Origin: Campylobacter concisus
Lineage (GTDB): Bacteria > Campylobacterota > Campylobacteria > Campylobacterales > Campylobacteraceae
Assembly (NCBI RefSeq): GCF_003048675.2
Contig: NZ_CP060707.1
Span: forward strand, 1,054,001 to 1,118,000
Length of the DNA: 64,000 bases
Direction of reading: 5' to 3'
Below, piece by piece: positions 33,804 to 41,565 of this stretch (positions are counted from its first letter, which is position 1; each line of letters starts with the position of its first letter). Below the pieces are notes generated by a model, which worked only from the letters and a program-made list of their open reading frames with translations, was not told where the DNA came from and made no database searches. Both the position numbers and the translations under genes were made by a program.

Positions 33804-34368
33804 TTATTCCTCTTTTTATATAATTTTTGCTTGGGGTTATATAAAAGTCTGCTACCGCATCGTGCGCCTGCGAGAGCACATCTTTGGTGTAGAAGTCTTT
33901 TACCTCTAAGAAAACTATCAGTTTTGGCTTAATGGGCAAAGTGTCAAAAAATCTATCGTAAAATCCTTTTCCGTGCCCTATCCTTGCCATAGCTCCATCA
34001 ACCCCAATCGCTGGAACTACCGCCATATCGAGTTTAACATTATTCATTTTTTTGCCAGATGGCTGTCTGACATTAAATTTATAAGTTAGAAATGGCAGTC
34101 GCAATCTTACCATCTCTAAGCTAAGACCTACCATAAAAGGGGCAAAAATTTCACATTTATGTGATAAATTTCGTCTTATTTTAAGCACATCGACTTCGTA
34201 GTTAAGCGGTAGGTAAAAGAGTACCTTTTTAGAATTTGTGTAATTTATCAAATTTAAAAGTGTTTTTGCCGCCTTATAATGCGTGCATTTTGCTCTAAAT
34301 TTAGTAAGCTTTATCAAATTTGCTCTTGCATTTTTTCTAAATTCATTTTTTTCTAAATTAACGCTCAT
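33724..34368 (-). CDS. 5-formyltetrahydrofolate cyclo-ligase
   Basis: Converts 5-formyl-THF to 5,10-methenyl-THF with ATP. The family signature IGHGKGFYDRFF is intact, preceded by VPAIGVDG. The ATG at 34368 with an AAAGAG site gives 214 residues. Longer upstream readings would cross the divergent promoter. The last 27 codons overlap the beginning of rny in another frame, and the tail (RGRCGGRWSRVSLRQKDK) looks unlike the family, so a lost stop is possible. Confidence 0.85.
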   Translation of the reverse strand: MSVNLEKNEFRKNARANLIKLTKFRAKCTHYKAAKTLLNLINYTNSKKVLFYLPLNYEVDVLKIRRNLSHKCEIFAPFMVGLSLEMVRLRLPFLTYKFNVRQPSGKKMNNVKLDMAVVPAIGVDGAMARIGHGKGFYDRFFDTLPIKPKLIVFLEVKDFYTKDVLSQAHDAVADFYITPSKNYIKRGINDRGFNRLRGRCGGRWSRVSLRQKDK

Positions 34369-34384
34369 TTTATGCTCTTTCTTG

Positions 34385-34390
34385 TATAAT
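34385..34390 (+). promoter_or_regulatory. Sigma-70 minus-10 box for the thioredoxin-ftsY-radA unit
   Basis: TTGTATAAT lies 28 bases before the ATG at 34418, in the short gap between divergent genes, with an AAAAGGA ribosome site following. It fits a Campylobacter minus-10. Confidence 0.6.
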
Positions 34391-34417
34391 CCTGAAACAT
34401 TTTTCAAAAGGAAATTT

Positions 34418-35053
34418 ATGACACTAAAACGCGTAATTATAACATCACTTTGTCTTTTTGCATTTTTCGGATGCGGTGACGACTCTAACAAAAAGAGCGA
34501 GCAAAACACTAGCGAACCAGCTGTGCAAAGTAAAAATTTAGAAGAAAATGCCAGCAAAGATGAAAATTTAAGCAAAGATACGCTCACTCCAAAAATGAAT
34601 GAGAGCGCACAAAGCGACGAAATAAAAGAGATAAGCCTAAAACTGCTTAACGGCACAACTATGCAGATCACAAAAAGAAGCAACGGCTTTGACGTAAAAG
34701 ATGGCAAAAAAGCGACACTTTACGTATTTTTCGCTACTTGGTGCCCACCATGCAAGGCTGAGATCCCATCTTTAAACAACCTAAGTGAGAAATTTAAAAA
34801 CGAGCTAAACATCGTTGCCATCTTGCTTGAAGACAAGAGCGAGGACGAAGTCAAAGAATTTGCTCAAAAGTATAAGATCAAATACGACATCGCAGTTGGC
34901 GAGGGAAATTTCTTATTTGAAAAGGCGATGGGCGGCATCAAAGGACTCCCTGCATCTGCGCTCTTTAAAGCAAATGGCGACTACGCTCAAGGTTATATCG
35001 GTCTTGTGCCTGAAGAGATGCTTGAAACTGACATAAATAGGGCCATAAAATAA
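34418..35053 (+). CDS. TlpA/ResA-like thioredoxin-fold lipoprotein
   Basis: A 211-residue exported thiol-disulphide protein. The signal MTLKRVIITSLCLFAFFGC ends at Cys19 in a loose lipobox, so it is probably lipid-anchored in the periplasm. A low-complexity charged linker (20-70) precedes a thioredoxin fold with FATWCPPCKAEIPSLN (CPPC at 109-112) and the cis-proline region KGLPAS. It likely keeps cytochrome c or other cysteines reduced. The stop overlaps the ftsY start as TAATG. Confidence 0.85.
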   Translation: MTLKRVIITSLCLFAFFGCGDDSNKKSEQNTSEPAVQSKNLEENASKDENLSKDTLTPKMNESAQSDEIKEISLKLLNGTTMQITKRSNGFDVKDGKKATLYVFFATWCPPCKAEIPSLNNLSEKFKNELNIVAILLEDKSEDEVKEFAQKYKIKYDIAVGEGNFLFEKAMGGIKGLPASALFKANGDYAQGYIGLVPEEMLETDINRAIK

Positions 35054-35919
35054 TGCTTGAGTTTTTAAAAAGAGGCTTTGAAAAGACCTTTGGAGCGATA
35101 AGCTCGGCGAAGAAGTCAAAAAAGATCGACAAAGAGAGTTTAGAGGAAATTTTACTAGAGGCTGACGTGGCTTACGAGATCGTGGAGGAGATTTTATACT
35201 ACTTGCCGCCACAAGATGAAGTGAGCAGAGCCGATCTAAGACGCGTTATGAGCAGCTATTTTATCTACGAAAAAGAGCGTGTGATCGAGCCTGACAAGCC
35301 ATTTGTCGATCTCATCCTTGGCGTAAATGGCGCTGGAAAGACGACGACCATCGCAAAGCTGGCAAATTTATATAAAAATAACGGCAAAAGCGTCATTTTA
35401 GGCGCTTGTGATACATTTAGAGCTGGAGCGATCGAGCAGCTGCGCCAGTGGTCAATCAGGCTAAATGTGCCAATAGTCGCCACCCAGCAAGGCCACGACC
35501 CTTCAGCTGTGGCCTACGACACGATCAGCTCGGCCATTGCAAAAGGCATCGACCGCGTCATCTTAGACACGGCTGGCAGGCTTCAAAACCAGACAAATTT
35601 AGCCAACGAGCTTGATAAGATCGTTCGTATCAGCAAAAAAGCCTACGAAAAGGCGCCTCACCGCAAGATCCTCATCCTTGATGGCACGCAGGGCAACGCT
35701 GGTGTCGCACAGGCAAAGGCATTTAACGAGATCGTCTCGCTTGATGGCGTCATCATCACAAAGCTTGATGGCACCGCAAAGGGCGGAGCGCTATTTGGCG
35801 TGGCAAGGGAGCTTGAGCTACCTATATTTTATATAGGCGTTGGCGAGAGCATGGACGATATCATCAAATTTAACCCAGACGAGTTTTTAGACGAGCTGAT
35901 GGACGCCATTTTTGAGTAG
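35053..35919 (+). CDS. ftsY: Signal recognition particle receptor FtsY
   Basis: SRP GTPase that delivers ribosome-nascent-chain complexes to the Sec translocon. Visible G motifs: GVNGAGKTTTIAKLA (90-104), DTFRAGAIEQL, DTAGRLQ, and TKLDGTAKGGA. At 288 residues it lacks the long acidic N-terminal A domain of E. coli, which is usual for epsilonproteobacteria. It is coupled to the thioredoxin gene upstream and overlaps the VanZ-like gene by eight bases. Confidence 0.96.
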   Translation: MLEFLKRGFEKTFGAISSAKKSKKIDKESLEEILLEADVAYEIVEEILYYLPPQDEVSRADLRRVMSSYFIYEKERVIEPDKPFVDLILGVNGAGKTTTIAKLANLYKNNGKSVILGACDTFRAGAIEQLRQWSIRLNVPIVATQQGHDPSAVAYDTISSAIAKGIDRVILDTAGRLQNQTNLANELDKIVRISKKAYEKAPHRKILILDGTQGNAGVAQAKAFNEIVSLDGVIITKLDGTAKGGALFGVARELELPIFYIGVGESMDDIIKFNPDEFLDELMDAIFE

Positions 35920-36274
35920 GGTAAAAAATCTCTCCAAATTTTGCTTTTTCGTCGCTCTTTTGGCGATTGATTTTCTTGCATTTACTCCAAAAAGTCCTGC
36001 GATAATTGAAAATTCGTGGGACAAAGCAAACCATTTTTTAGCCTTTTTCGTCCTTTATATACTGCTCTACCTTGGCTATGAGTTTAAAATTTTAAAGAAT
36101 TTAGCCCTACTTTTAGCCTTTGGAGTGCAAATAGAGCTCGTTCAGGCATTTTTGCCAAATAGGAGCTTTAGCCTGTTTGACATCGTAGCAGATACGATCG
36201 GAGCGGCCTTTGGAGTGATGGTAGTTGAAATTTTAAAAAGGATATATTATGGCAAAAGCAAAGCCAGTTTTTGA
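35912..36274 (+). CDS. VanZ-like small membrane protein
   Basis: A 120-residue protein with four hydrophobic segments. The VanZ-family pattern (WDKANHFLAFFVLYILLYLG, IELVQAFLPNRSFSLFDIVADTIGAAFG) is clear. Relatives include VanZ of teicoplanin-resistance clusters, but most are uncharacterised. The proposed TTG start overlaps ftsY by eight bases; the gene overlaps radA by 26. Confidence 0.75.
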   Translation: MSRVKNLSKFCFFVALLAIDFLAFTPKSPAIIENSWDKANHFLAFFVLYILLYLGYEFKILKNLALLLAFGVQIELVQAFLPNRSFSLFDIVADTIGAAFGVMVVEILKRIYYGKSKASF

Positions 36275-37589
36275 GTGTCAAGCCTGCGGAAACCAGCAGG
36301 CAAAGTGGCTGGGTAAATGCCCACAATGTGGGGCTTGGGATAGCTTTGTCGAGCTTAGCCAGCAAGAGATAAAGATAAGTAAAGAGATAGCCAAAAGCAG
36401 CGGCAAAGCAAGCAAAGCCATAAGTATAGACGAAGTTGAAATTCAAAATTTCACGAGATTTAGCACCAAAGATAGCGAGCTAGACCTTGTTCTTGGTGGT
36501 GGCGTGGTCGAGGGCTCACTTGTGCTTATAGGCGGCAGTCCGGGTATCGGCAAATCAACCCTGCTTCTAAAAATCGGCTCAAATTTAGCAAAAGACGGCA
36601 AAAAAACACTCTATGTAAGCGGCGAAGAGAGCCAAAGCCAGATAAAAATGAGAGCTGACAGGCTAAATGCGGTGGATAAAAATTTATACCTGCTAACTGA
36701 AATTTGCCTAGAAGATATCCTGCTAGAAGTGCAAAAAAGCGACTACAAGGTGCTTGTGATAGACTCTATACAAACGCTTTATAGCCAAAACATAACCTCC
36801 GCGCCAGGCTCGATCACGCAGGTTCGCGAGATCACATTTGAGCTTATGAGGCTTGCAAAGAGCCAAAATATCTGCGTTTTCATCATCGGACACATCACCA
36901 AAGAGGGCTCGATCGCAGGTCCTAGAGTGCTTGAGCACATGGTCGATGTGGTGCTTTATTTCGAAGGTGATGCGAGCAGAGAGCTGAGAATTTTGCGTGG
37001 GTTTAAAAACCGCTTTGGCTCGACAAGCGAGGTTGGTATATTTGAGATGAGCCAGCACGGACTTGTGAGCGCAAATGAGATATCGAGTAAATTTTTCACA
37101 CGTGGCGGGGCGATGAGTGGTAGCGCGATCACTATCATAATGGAAGGCTCAAGGGCACTTAGCATCGAAATTCAAGCACTTGTTTGCGAGAGCGCCTATC
37201 CAAAGCGAAGCTCGACTGGCTTTGAGAGAAACCGCCTAGATATGCTGCTAGCTCTACTTGAGCGAAAGCTTGAAATTCCACTTGGGCACTACGACGTCTT
37301 CATAAATGTTTCAGGTGGCGTTAAGATAAGCGAGACTGCGGCCGATCTAGCCGTCATCGCAGCGATAATCAGCAGCTTCAAAAACCGCCCTATCAGCAAG
37401 GACAGCGTCTTCATCGGCGAGCTAAGCCTAAACGGCGAGATAAGAGAAATTTTTAACCTCGATCAGCGACTAAAAGAGGCAAAAACGCAGAAATTTAAAA
37501 ATGCGATCATCCCAAACAAACCGCTTGACACGCAAGGTCTAAAGTGCTTTTACGCCAAAGATATCACGCAAGTGCTTGAGTGGATGTAG
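36249..37589 (+). CDS. radA: DNA repair protein RadA
   Basis: RecA-like branch-migration helicase acting in recombination and, in naturally competent bacteria, transformation. An N-terminal C4 zinc finger (Cys10, Cys13, Cys24, Cys27), Walker A GGSPGIGKST, the RadA-specific FKNRFGST, and a C-terminal Lon-protease-like domain (HYDVFINVSGGVKISETAADLA). Its 446 residues are normal. It is the last gene of the operon before the AT-rich toxin/immunity block. Confidence 0.95.
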   Translation: MAKAKPVFECQACGNQQAKWLGKCPQCGAWDSFVELSQQEIKISKEIAKSSGKASKAISIDEVEIQNFTRFSTKDSELDLVLGGGVVEGSLVLIGGSPGIGKSTLLLKIGSNLAKDGKKTLYVSGEESQSQIKMRADRLNAVDKNLYLLTEICLEDILLEVQKSDYKVLVIDSIQTLYSQNITSAPGSITQVREITFELMRLAKSQNICVFIIGHITKEGSIAGPRVLEHMVDVVLYFEGDASRELRILRGFKNRFGSTSEVGIFEMSQHGLVSANEISSKFFTRGGAMSGSAITIIMEGSRALSIEIQALVCESAYPKRSSTGFERNRLDMLLALLERKLEIPLGHYDVFINVSGGVKISETAADLAVIAAIISSFKNRPISKDSVFIGELSLNGEIREIFNLDQRLKEAKTQKFKNAIIPNKPLDTQGLKCFYAKDITQVLEWM

Positions 37590-37660
37590 AGAATTTAAAG
37601 ATGATTTTTACGCAAAATGGCAATGAACTATAAAGCCATAAAGAGATAATTTATGATTTT

Positions 37661-37993
37661 GTGTCAAAAGATAAAAGATTTTTTAGCCAATATCAAAAAG
37701 AGTTCATGCGAAATTTACCACTTTATCCTAGCTTAGAGCTATTGCTTGTCGATTTTGCGGTTATTTTGGTGGAAAATTTTTATCAACTAAGTGAGCAAGA
37801 TAAGCTAGAAATTTTTAACTTAGTTGAGAAAAATATTAAGAACGATGACTATATTAGCACAGCATTTTTAATTGGCTTTATTGAGACGATACAAAATGTT
37901 TCAAGCAAAGAACAATATAAGAAAATTGAGAAGTATTTTGGCAAAGAAACTTTATTGATTGCAAATGAGCTAATAGAATTTTTGGGCATATGA
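37661..37993 (+). CDS. Small helical protein, immunity-protein-like
   Basis: A 110-residue soluble all-helical protein (LPLYPSLELLLVDFAVILVE, YISTAFLIGFIETIQN, YKKIEKYFGKETLLIANELI). The layout recalls DUF7674-type or other immunity-like proteins, from memory. GTG is the only plausible start and the ribosome site is weak. It lies 71 bases after radA, at the edge of the degenerate minus-strand toxin/immunity array, which is the main reason to link it to that array. Confidence 0.5.
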   Translation: MSKDKRFFSQYQKEFMRNLPLYPSLELLLVDFAVILVENFYQLSEQDKLEIFNLVEKNIKNDDYISTAFLIGFIETIQNVSSKEQYKKIEKYFGKETLLIANELIEFLGI

Positions 37994-38015
37994 GCTTTTA
38001 TAAAAACATTTAATT

Positions 38016-38342
38016 TTAATCATCAAGCACAGATATCCCACTTGGACAAATTTTTGCAAGTGGGTTGTTATATTCTTGGTGGCATTTTTCGCACTTTATG
38101 ACGCCTAGTTCTGCGCTTACCTGCTCAGCGTTATAGCAATGCGGACAAACCACATAGCCATCTGCTTGTGTATCTACTCCTGTAGCTTTGATACTTGGGT
38201 CTTGATAGTCATTAAAGATTTTTCTAAAATCACTTTTGTAAATTTTAAAATCAATAAAACCAGCAAATTCAAGCAGATAATTTCTAAAAGCAAAACAATA
38301 CCTCTTCTCTTTCTCTCTAAAATTTAGATCATCTTCAAATAT
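38016..38342 (-). pseudogene. Headless fragment with a C-terminal zinc ribbon
   Basis: 108 open codons bounded by stops, with no start codon and an upstream TAA, so the 5' end is lost. The end carries CPHCYNAEQ and KCEKCHQEY, two CxxC pairs of a zinc ribbon, then PLAKICPSGISVLDD. The N-terminal part is helical (REKEKRYCFAFRNYLLEF). It lies 15 bases after the immunity-like gene at 38358. It could be the remnant of an immunity or DNA-binding protein. Confidence 0.5.
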
Positions 38343-38357
38343 TTATTGTAAAACTGG

Positions 38358-38741
38358 TTAAAAGTTTTCATAATTAAAATTTTCTATACTAAAACCAAAT
38401 CTTTTTATGATTGCACCGGCAAATTCTCTTGTTTTTATCCAAGTTTTATTTGAATAAACCAAGGTTTTATTATCTATTTTTTCTATTTCATTCCAAAAAT
38501 CTATTCCAAAATTCTTATCCATAAATGATTTGAAGTGGCTTATGATTTCTAGCTCTCGCTTTGAAAAATATATTTTATTTCTAGGATATAACGCATATTC
38601 GCAAGCGTTATATATATCTTGTACCAAGTCCTCTACTGTTTCATATTTATCCGCAGATGGATCAACCAAATACTTATCTTGATGCCATAAAGAAGCTATT
38701 CTGCATAAATTTAATAAAAAATATCCCTTTTCTACTAGCAT
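38358..38741 (-). CDS. Putative immunity protein for the type-30-like toxin remnant
   Basis: A 127-residue soluble helical protein starting MLVEKGYFLLNLCRIASLWHQ. The ATG at 38741 has a GGAG site and follows the toxin-remnant stop by a single base, the typical toxin-immunity arrangement. I do not recognise the family. Visible parts are an acidic VEDLVQDIYNACEYA helix and a C-terminal KTREFAGAIIKRFGF. That it is intact next to a broken toxin is common for orphan immunity genes. Confidence 0.5.
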   Translation of the reverse strand: MLVEKGYFLLNLCRIASLWHQDKYLVDPSADKYETVEDLVQDIYNACEYALYPRNKIYFSKRELEIISHFKSFMDKNFGIDFWNEIEKIDNKTLVYSNKTWIKTREFAGAIIKRFGFSIENFNYENF

Positions 38742-38742
38742 T

Positions 38743-39060
38743 TTATTTCTCCAAAATAGGATTTCCATAAATTGGTATGTGCGTCTCATTGGCCTTATAG
38801 CCACCACTATTTCCAAAAATTATCTAAGTAATTTTTATTTTTATCTTGTATTCTTAAAATCCAACTAGAATTTGAATTTGTCCCAATTGGGGCTTTTGGA
38901 TCAGGTCCGTGATCTTTAATTCTTTCAATGCCAGCCTCGTCAATAAATCTTATACCATTTCCATTTTTTTGCGCTAACATTTTTCCAATCTTTTTGGAAC
39001 TCTTGAAATAATTTCATCTACCGTTGCTCCCTCTAGTTTTTGTAAATTCTCCAACCAACT
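38743..39060 (-). pseudogene. Polymorphic toxin C-terminal domain (type-30-like), three frameshifts
   Basis: Three frames together give one coherent domain of about 105 residues: LENLQKLEGATVDEIISRVP, then DWKNVSA, then GNGIRFIDEAGIERIKDHG and SNSSWILRIQDKNKNYLDN, then GGYKANETHIPIYGNP. The pieces join if one base is removed from each of three homopolymers: T5 at 38991-38995, T7 at 38964-38970 and A5 at 38815-38819 (plus-strand letters). The layout VDEIISRVP...DHGPDP...WILRIQ...THIPI resembles Bacterial toxin 30 domains at the tips of CDI/Rhs-type proteins. No delivery protein is attached, so it is a displaced, dead toxin tip. Confidence 0.6.
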
Positions 39061-39099
39061 TTAAGAATTTATTGTTTTATCAGGGCATACATAGACGGT

Positions 39100-39415
39100 T
39101 TATTTGTTTTTTTCACCTTTTATAATATTGTCTAGTTCATATCATTTTTCAAATTTATACAATATGTCTAATAAATTATCTATTTTTCACGTACATTCTT
39201 TTTAATTCAGCATCTTCTAATGTAAACATAGATAATTCAATTTTTATTTTCTATATTGATAATATCTTTCTTAGCCATTGCTCCTCTATAGCAACTATTT
39301 GCATTTCTGTTTTATATATCTTATTTTGAATAGTTTGAATATCAATATCGCCATTAATAAATCTATTACAATAATACTTCAAATCATCAATTAATTGTGG
39401 ATATATCCATTTCAT
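39100..39415 (-). pseudogene. Degenerate immunity-like gene
   Basis: From ATG 39415 the frame gives 54 residues (MKWIYPQLIDDLKYYCNRF, then QIVAIEEQWLRKIL) before TAG at 39251. Continuing through small homopolymer shifts and one TGA restores ENKIELSMFTLEDAELKRMY, IDNLLDILYKFEK and YELDNIIKGEKNK down to TAA at 39100. The repaired product of about 107 helical residues has the look of an immunity protein. The ATG overlaps the stop of the preceding fragment as ATGA. Confidence 0.5.
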
Positions 39416-39546
39416 TGGCTAGCTCTTATAAAACTAATTATAATATTATCATTATTTTCAGTTACTACTCTAACATCACCAAGCTGATAAATATTTTTTA
39501 ACACCACACACCATATTCTTGGATTTACATCTTCTTTTATATAATA
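39412..39546 (-). pseudogene. Orphan C-terminal reading-frame fragment
   Basis: 44 open codons (KEDVNPRIWCVVLKNIYQLG, then VVTENNDNIIISFIRASQ) without a start. The stop overlaps the next ATG as ATGA, as in a coupled operon. It may be the displaced C-terminus of the gene at 39564-39959: an A5 run near that gene's end would join the two frames, though one stop remains between them. Confidence 0.4.
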
Positions 39547-39563
39547 TTAAATATCTAAATCTT

Positions 39564-39959
39564 TTACCTGGTAGTTATTTTTGATTTTTCATTTGGTATA
39601 AAAAAATCATTCTCATTTGTTGGTATCTTTATAAGTGGAGAAAAATCAACTTTCCAAATATCAACACTATCAACAAAATTATTATCGTATGCAAACATGG
39701 TAGCCACACAAAGTATTCCATCAATATCATAAAACTCTACGTCCGAAATATGCTTACCGCCACTAATATACTCATTGCTTTCATAAACAAAGCCAAAGCT
39801 TCCCATCTTACCATCTTCAAAATAAAAAATTTCATCTGAAAATTTATACTCTTTATTCTCACTCTGTGAATTTTTAATTAAAATTTCCACCATTTGTCTA
39901 ATTTGCATAGTTATATGTCTAACTCGTAATTTTTTATTATATACATAAATCTCTTTCAT
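39564..39959 (-). CDS. Immunity-like hypothetical protein
   Basis: A 131-residue soluble protein, MKEIYVYNKKLRVRHITMQI at the start, with an alternating beta pattern in the middle (DEIFYFEDGKMGSFGFVYES, DVEFYDIDGILCVATMFAYD). The start lies ten bases after the stop of a toxin-like C-terminal fragment. I do not recognise the family. The C-terminus may be truncated by a frameshift, since a coherent C-terminal fragment follows in another frame. Confidence 0.5.
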   Translation of the reverse strand: MKEIYVYNKKLRVRHITMQIRQMVEILIKNSQSENKEYKFSDEIFYFEDGKMGSFGFVYESNEYISGGKHISDVEFYDIDGILCVATMFAYDNNFVDSVDIWKVDFSPLIKIPTNENDFFIPNEKSKITTR

Positions 39960-39969
39960 TATTCAGTCT

Positions 39970-40079
39970 TTATTTAACAATAATGGTACCAATATTATAT
40001 GTGCCATCTTGTTCTCCAGCATCTAAGAGCTTCGCACTCCAAGTATTTCAAAATTTATTATTCCTAAAAATATTAAAGA
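39970..40079 (-). pseudogene. Toxin-like C-terminal remnant
   Basis: An open stretch ending NTWSAKLLDAGEQDGTYNIG then TIIVK and TAA at 39970-39972. One in-frame TGA precedes NTWSAKLL. The short beta-ending is typical of polymorphic toxin tips, and it sits directly before the immunity-like gene at 39564-39959. No start codon exists. The toxin family is not identified. Confidence 0.4.
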
Positions 40080-40081
40080 TG

Positions 40082-40483
40082 TTATTGTAAATTTTGGTCA
40101 TTTTTAGATACTTGTTTATATTTACTCCAAGCAACTATAACTTTTTGTGCTTTTTTAATAACAATCTGCCAATTTGGGTCTTTAATAATCGCTTCATCAT
40201 CATTATCATCTTCTGCAATATAATTTCTTAGTTCATCTCTAAAATCACGCAATAAATTTATGAGTTTATCTGAAAGACCTAAAGTGGATGCCGTATTTTC
40301 CACAAAGTCATCAAATTTTAAATCATCAAAAAGTGAGCACACCAATTCAACATAAGACGATACTCCGCCATCAATATTGTTCTCATTTAGCCAATGCATT
40401 TTTTGTTGTTTTATATCAGAAGCTTCTTTTATCCAATAATAAATCCATGGTAAAATTTTTTTCTCAATATTTAAATCTGCCAT
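40082..40483 (-). CDS. Immunity-like hypothetical protein
   Basis: A 133-residue acidic helical protein (MADLNIEKKILPWIYYWIKE; SLFDDLKFDDFVENTASTLG; a DDNDDEA acidic patch). Acidic helical proteins of this size are common as immunity partners. The ATG follows the stop of another headless fragment by two bases, again the toxin-immunity spacing. The family is unknown to me. Confidence 0.5.
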   Translation of the reverse strand: MADLNIEKKILPWIYYWIKEASDIKQQKMHWLNENNIDGGVSSYVELVCSLFDDLKFDDFVENTASTLGLSDKLINLLRDFRDELRNYIAEDDNDDEAIIKDPNWQIVIKKAQKVIVAWSKYKQVSKNDQNLQ

Positions 40484-40485
40484 AT

Positions 40486-40602
40486 TTATTGTTCCATAAT
40501 CTTATTAAGTATATTTAAGTCAAAATTTTCCAATTCTATATGACTTTCAAAAGATGCCGACGGTTTGTCGCTTTTTATTATATTGCCATTAAATATATAA
40601 AA
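40486..40602 (-). pseudogene. Headless C-terminal fragment, possible toxin remnant
   Basis: 38 open codons ending in NIIKSDKPSASFESHIELEN then FDLNILNKIMEQ, bounded upstream by TAA and lacking a start. It directly precedes the immunity-like gene at 40082-40483. Too short to assign. Confidence 0.35.
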
Positions 40603-40629
40603 TTAAATCATTCTTAAAGCAAATAAATT

Positions 40630-40974
40630 TCAGACTATCATCACTGCAGCTACGGCAAATCCGCCGTCGTGAGTTATGCTAAGGCTTGCTTCTTTGATAT
40701 TAAAGCTTGTATAAATTCTTGGGCTAAATTTTATCTTTGGTGCGTTTCTTGCGTCTTTGCTGAGCATAATGTCTAAAAAGCCACACTCTTTGCTGATGCC
40801 CACACCAAGGGCTTTGCTAGCTGCTTCTTTGGCTGCCCAAAATCCAGCCAAAGTCGCATCATTTTTTGCTAGCGCGATCTCATTATCACTTAAAAATCTC
40901 TTTAAAAAAAGCTCGCCGTGACGAGCCTTAAGTCTTGAAATCCTATCTATCTTAACGATATCGATGCCTATCAT
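40630..40974 (-). CDS. acpS: Holo-[acyl-carrier-protein] synthase
   Basis: Transfers 4'-phosphopantetheine from CoA to acyl carrier protein. The two family motifs are visible: [12 protein letters not shown] at the N-terminus (magnesium-binding Asp) and [13 protein letters not shown] in the middle. 114 residues is typical. It overlaps fliL as ATGA. Confidence 0.94.
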   Translation of the reverse strand: MIGIDIVKIDRISRLKARHGELFLKRFLSDNEIALAKNDATLAGFWAAKEAASKALGVGISKECGFLDIMLSKDARNAPKIKFSPRIYTSFNIKEASLSITHDGGFAVAAVMIV

Positions 40975-41507
40975 TGCACCACGAAATCAGTAAAAAATAT
41001 GTTTTTGATGTAGCCATCATTTAGCACTTCATTTAGCTTGCCTACGATCTCGTCTTTTAGCCTATCTTTGCCCTTTGCAGTGCTTACTTCTTCGTAAGTT
41101 TTAGAAGAGAGCGTTCTTATGATGATATCTCTTAAAAGTGCCTTTTTCTTATCAAGCTCGGCAGTTAGTAGCTCGTCGCTTTGCTCTAGATCTATCTTAG
41201 TTTTAAGAAATCTTGATCCATTTTCACTAAGTAAATTTACGACAAACTGATCGAGCGGATATATCGGTCCCATGTTTGAATAGTCGTTGCCACCGCGTTT
41301 TGCTTTGTTTTGAGCGGGTGCTGGTTGAGTTTGAGTCTGAGCTGGTGTTTGCGCCATATTTGCCTCTTTTGGCTCGTCAGAACTAAGCATCAAAAACGCC
41401 ACTAGCCCTCCGATAACTAGCAATAAAACAAATATCGCGATGATGATTATCATCAAAGCGCCATTGCCACCTTTTTTTGCTTTTTTCTCTTCAACTTCTT
41501 CAGCCAT
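40971..41507 (-). CDS. fliL: Flagellar basal body-associated protein FliL
   Basis: A single-span inner membrane protein that surrounds the stator and supports torque. It has a cytoplasmic lysine-rich start, a membrane segment ([21 protein letters not shown] region, about 15-40), a proline/glutamine linker, and the periplasmic SPFH-like domain ([20 protein letters not shown]). 178 residues. It is paired with acpS, an arrangement seen across campylobacters. Confidence 0.92.
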   Translation of the reverse strand: MAEEVEEKKAKKGGNGALMIIIIAIFVLLLVIGGLVAFLMLSSDEPKEANMAQTPAQTQTQPAPAQNKAKRGGNDYSNMGPIYPLDQFVVNLLSENGSRFLKTKIDLEQSDELLTAELDKKKALLRDIIIRTLSSKTYEEVSTAKGKDRLKDEIVGKLNEVLNDGYIKNIFFTDFVVQ

Positions 41508-41529
41508 CTTTCCTCCTTTAAGTTTTGGC

Positions 41530-41539
41530 TATAATTATA
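41530..41539. promoter_or_regulatory. Palindromic minus-10 serving both strands
   Basis: TATAATTATA is a perfect ten-base palindrome containing TATAAT on each strand, in the 58-base gap between divergent fliL and ybaK-type genes. It is 27-31 bases from both starts, suiting overlapping divergent promoters. Confidence 0.55.
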
Positions 41540-41565
41540 CAAAAAATTCACAAAAATGAGAAAAG

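Noticed and set aside
37661-40602. A CRISPR array or prophage in the AT-rich block
   Set aside because: No regularly spaced direct repeats and no phage genes; the short genes and fragments fit toxin/immunity remnants better.
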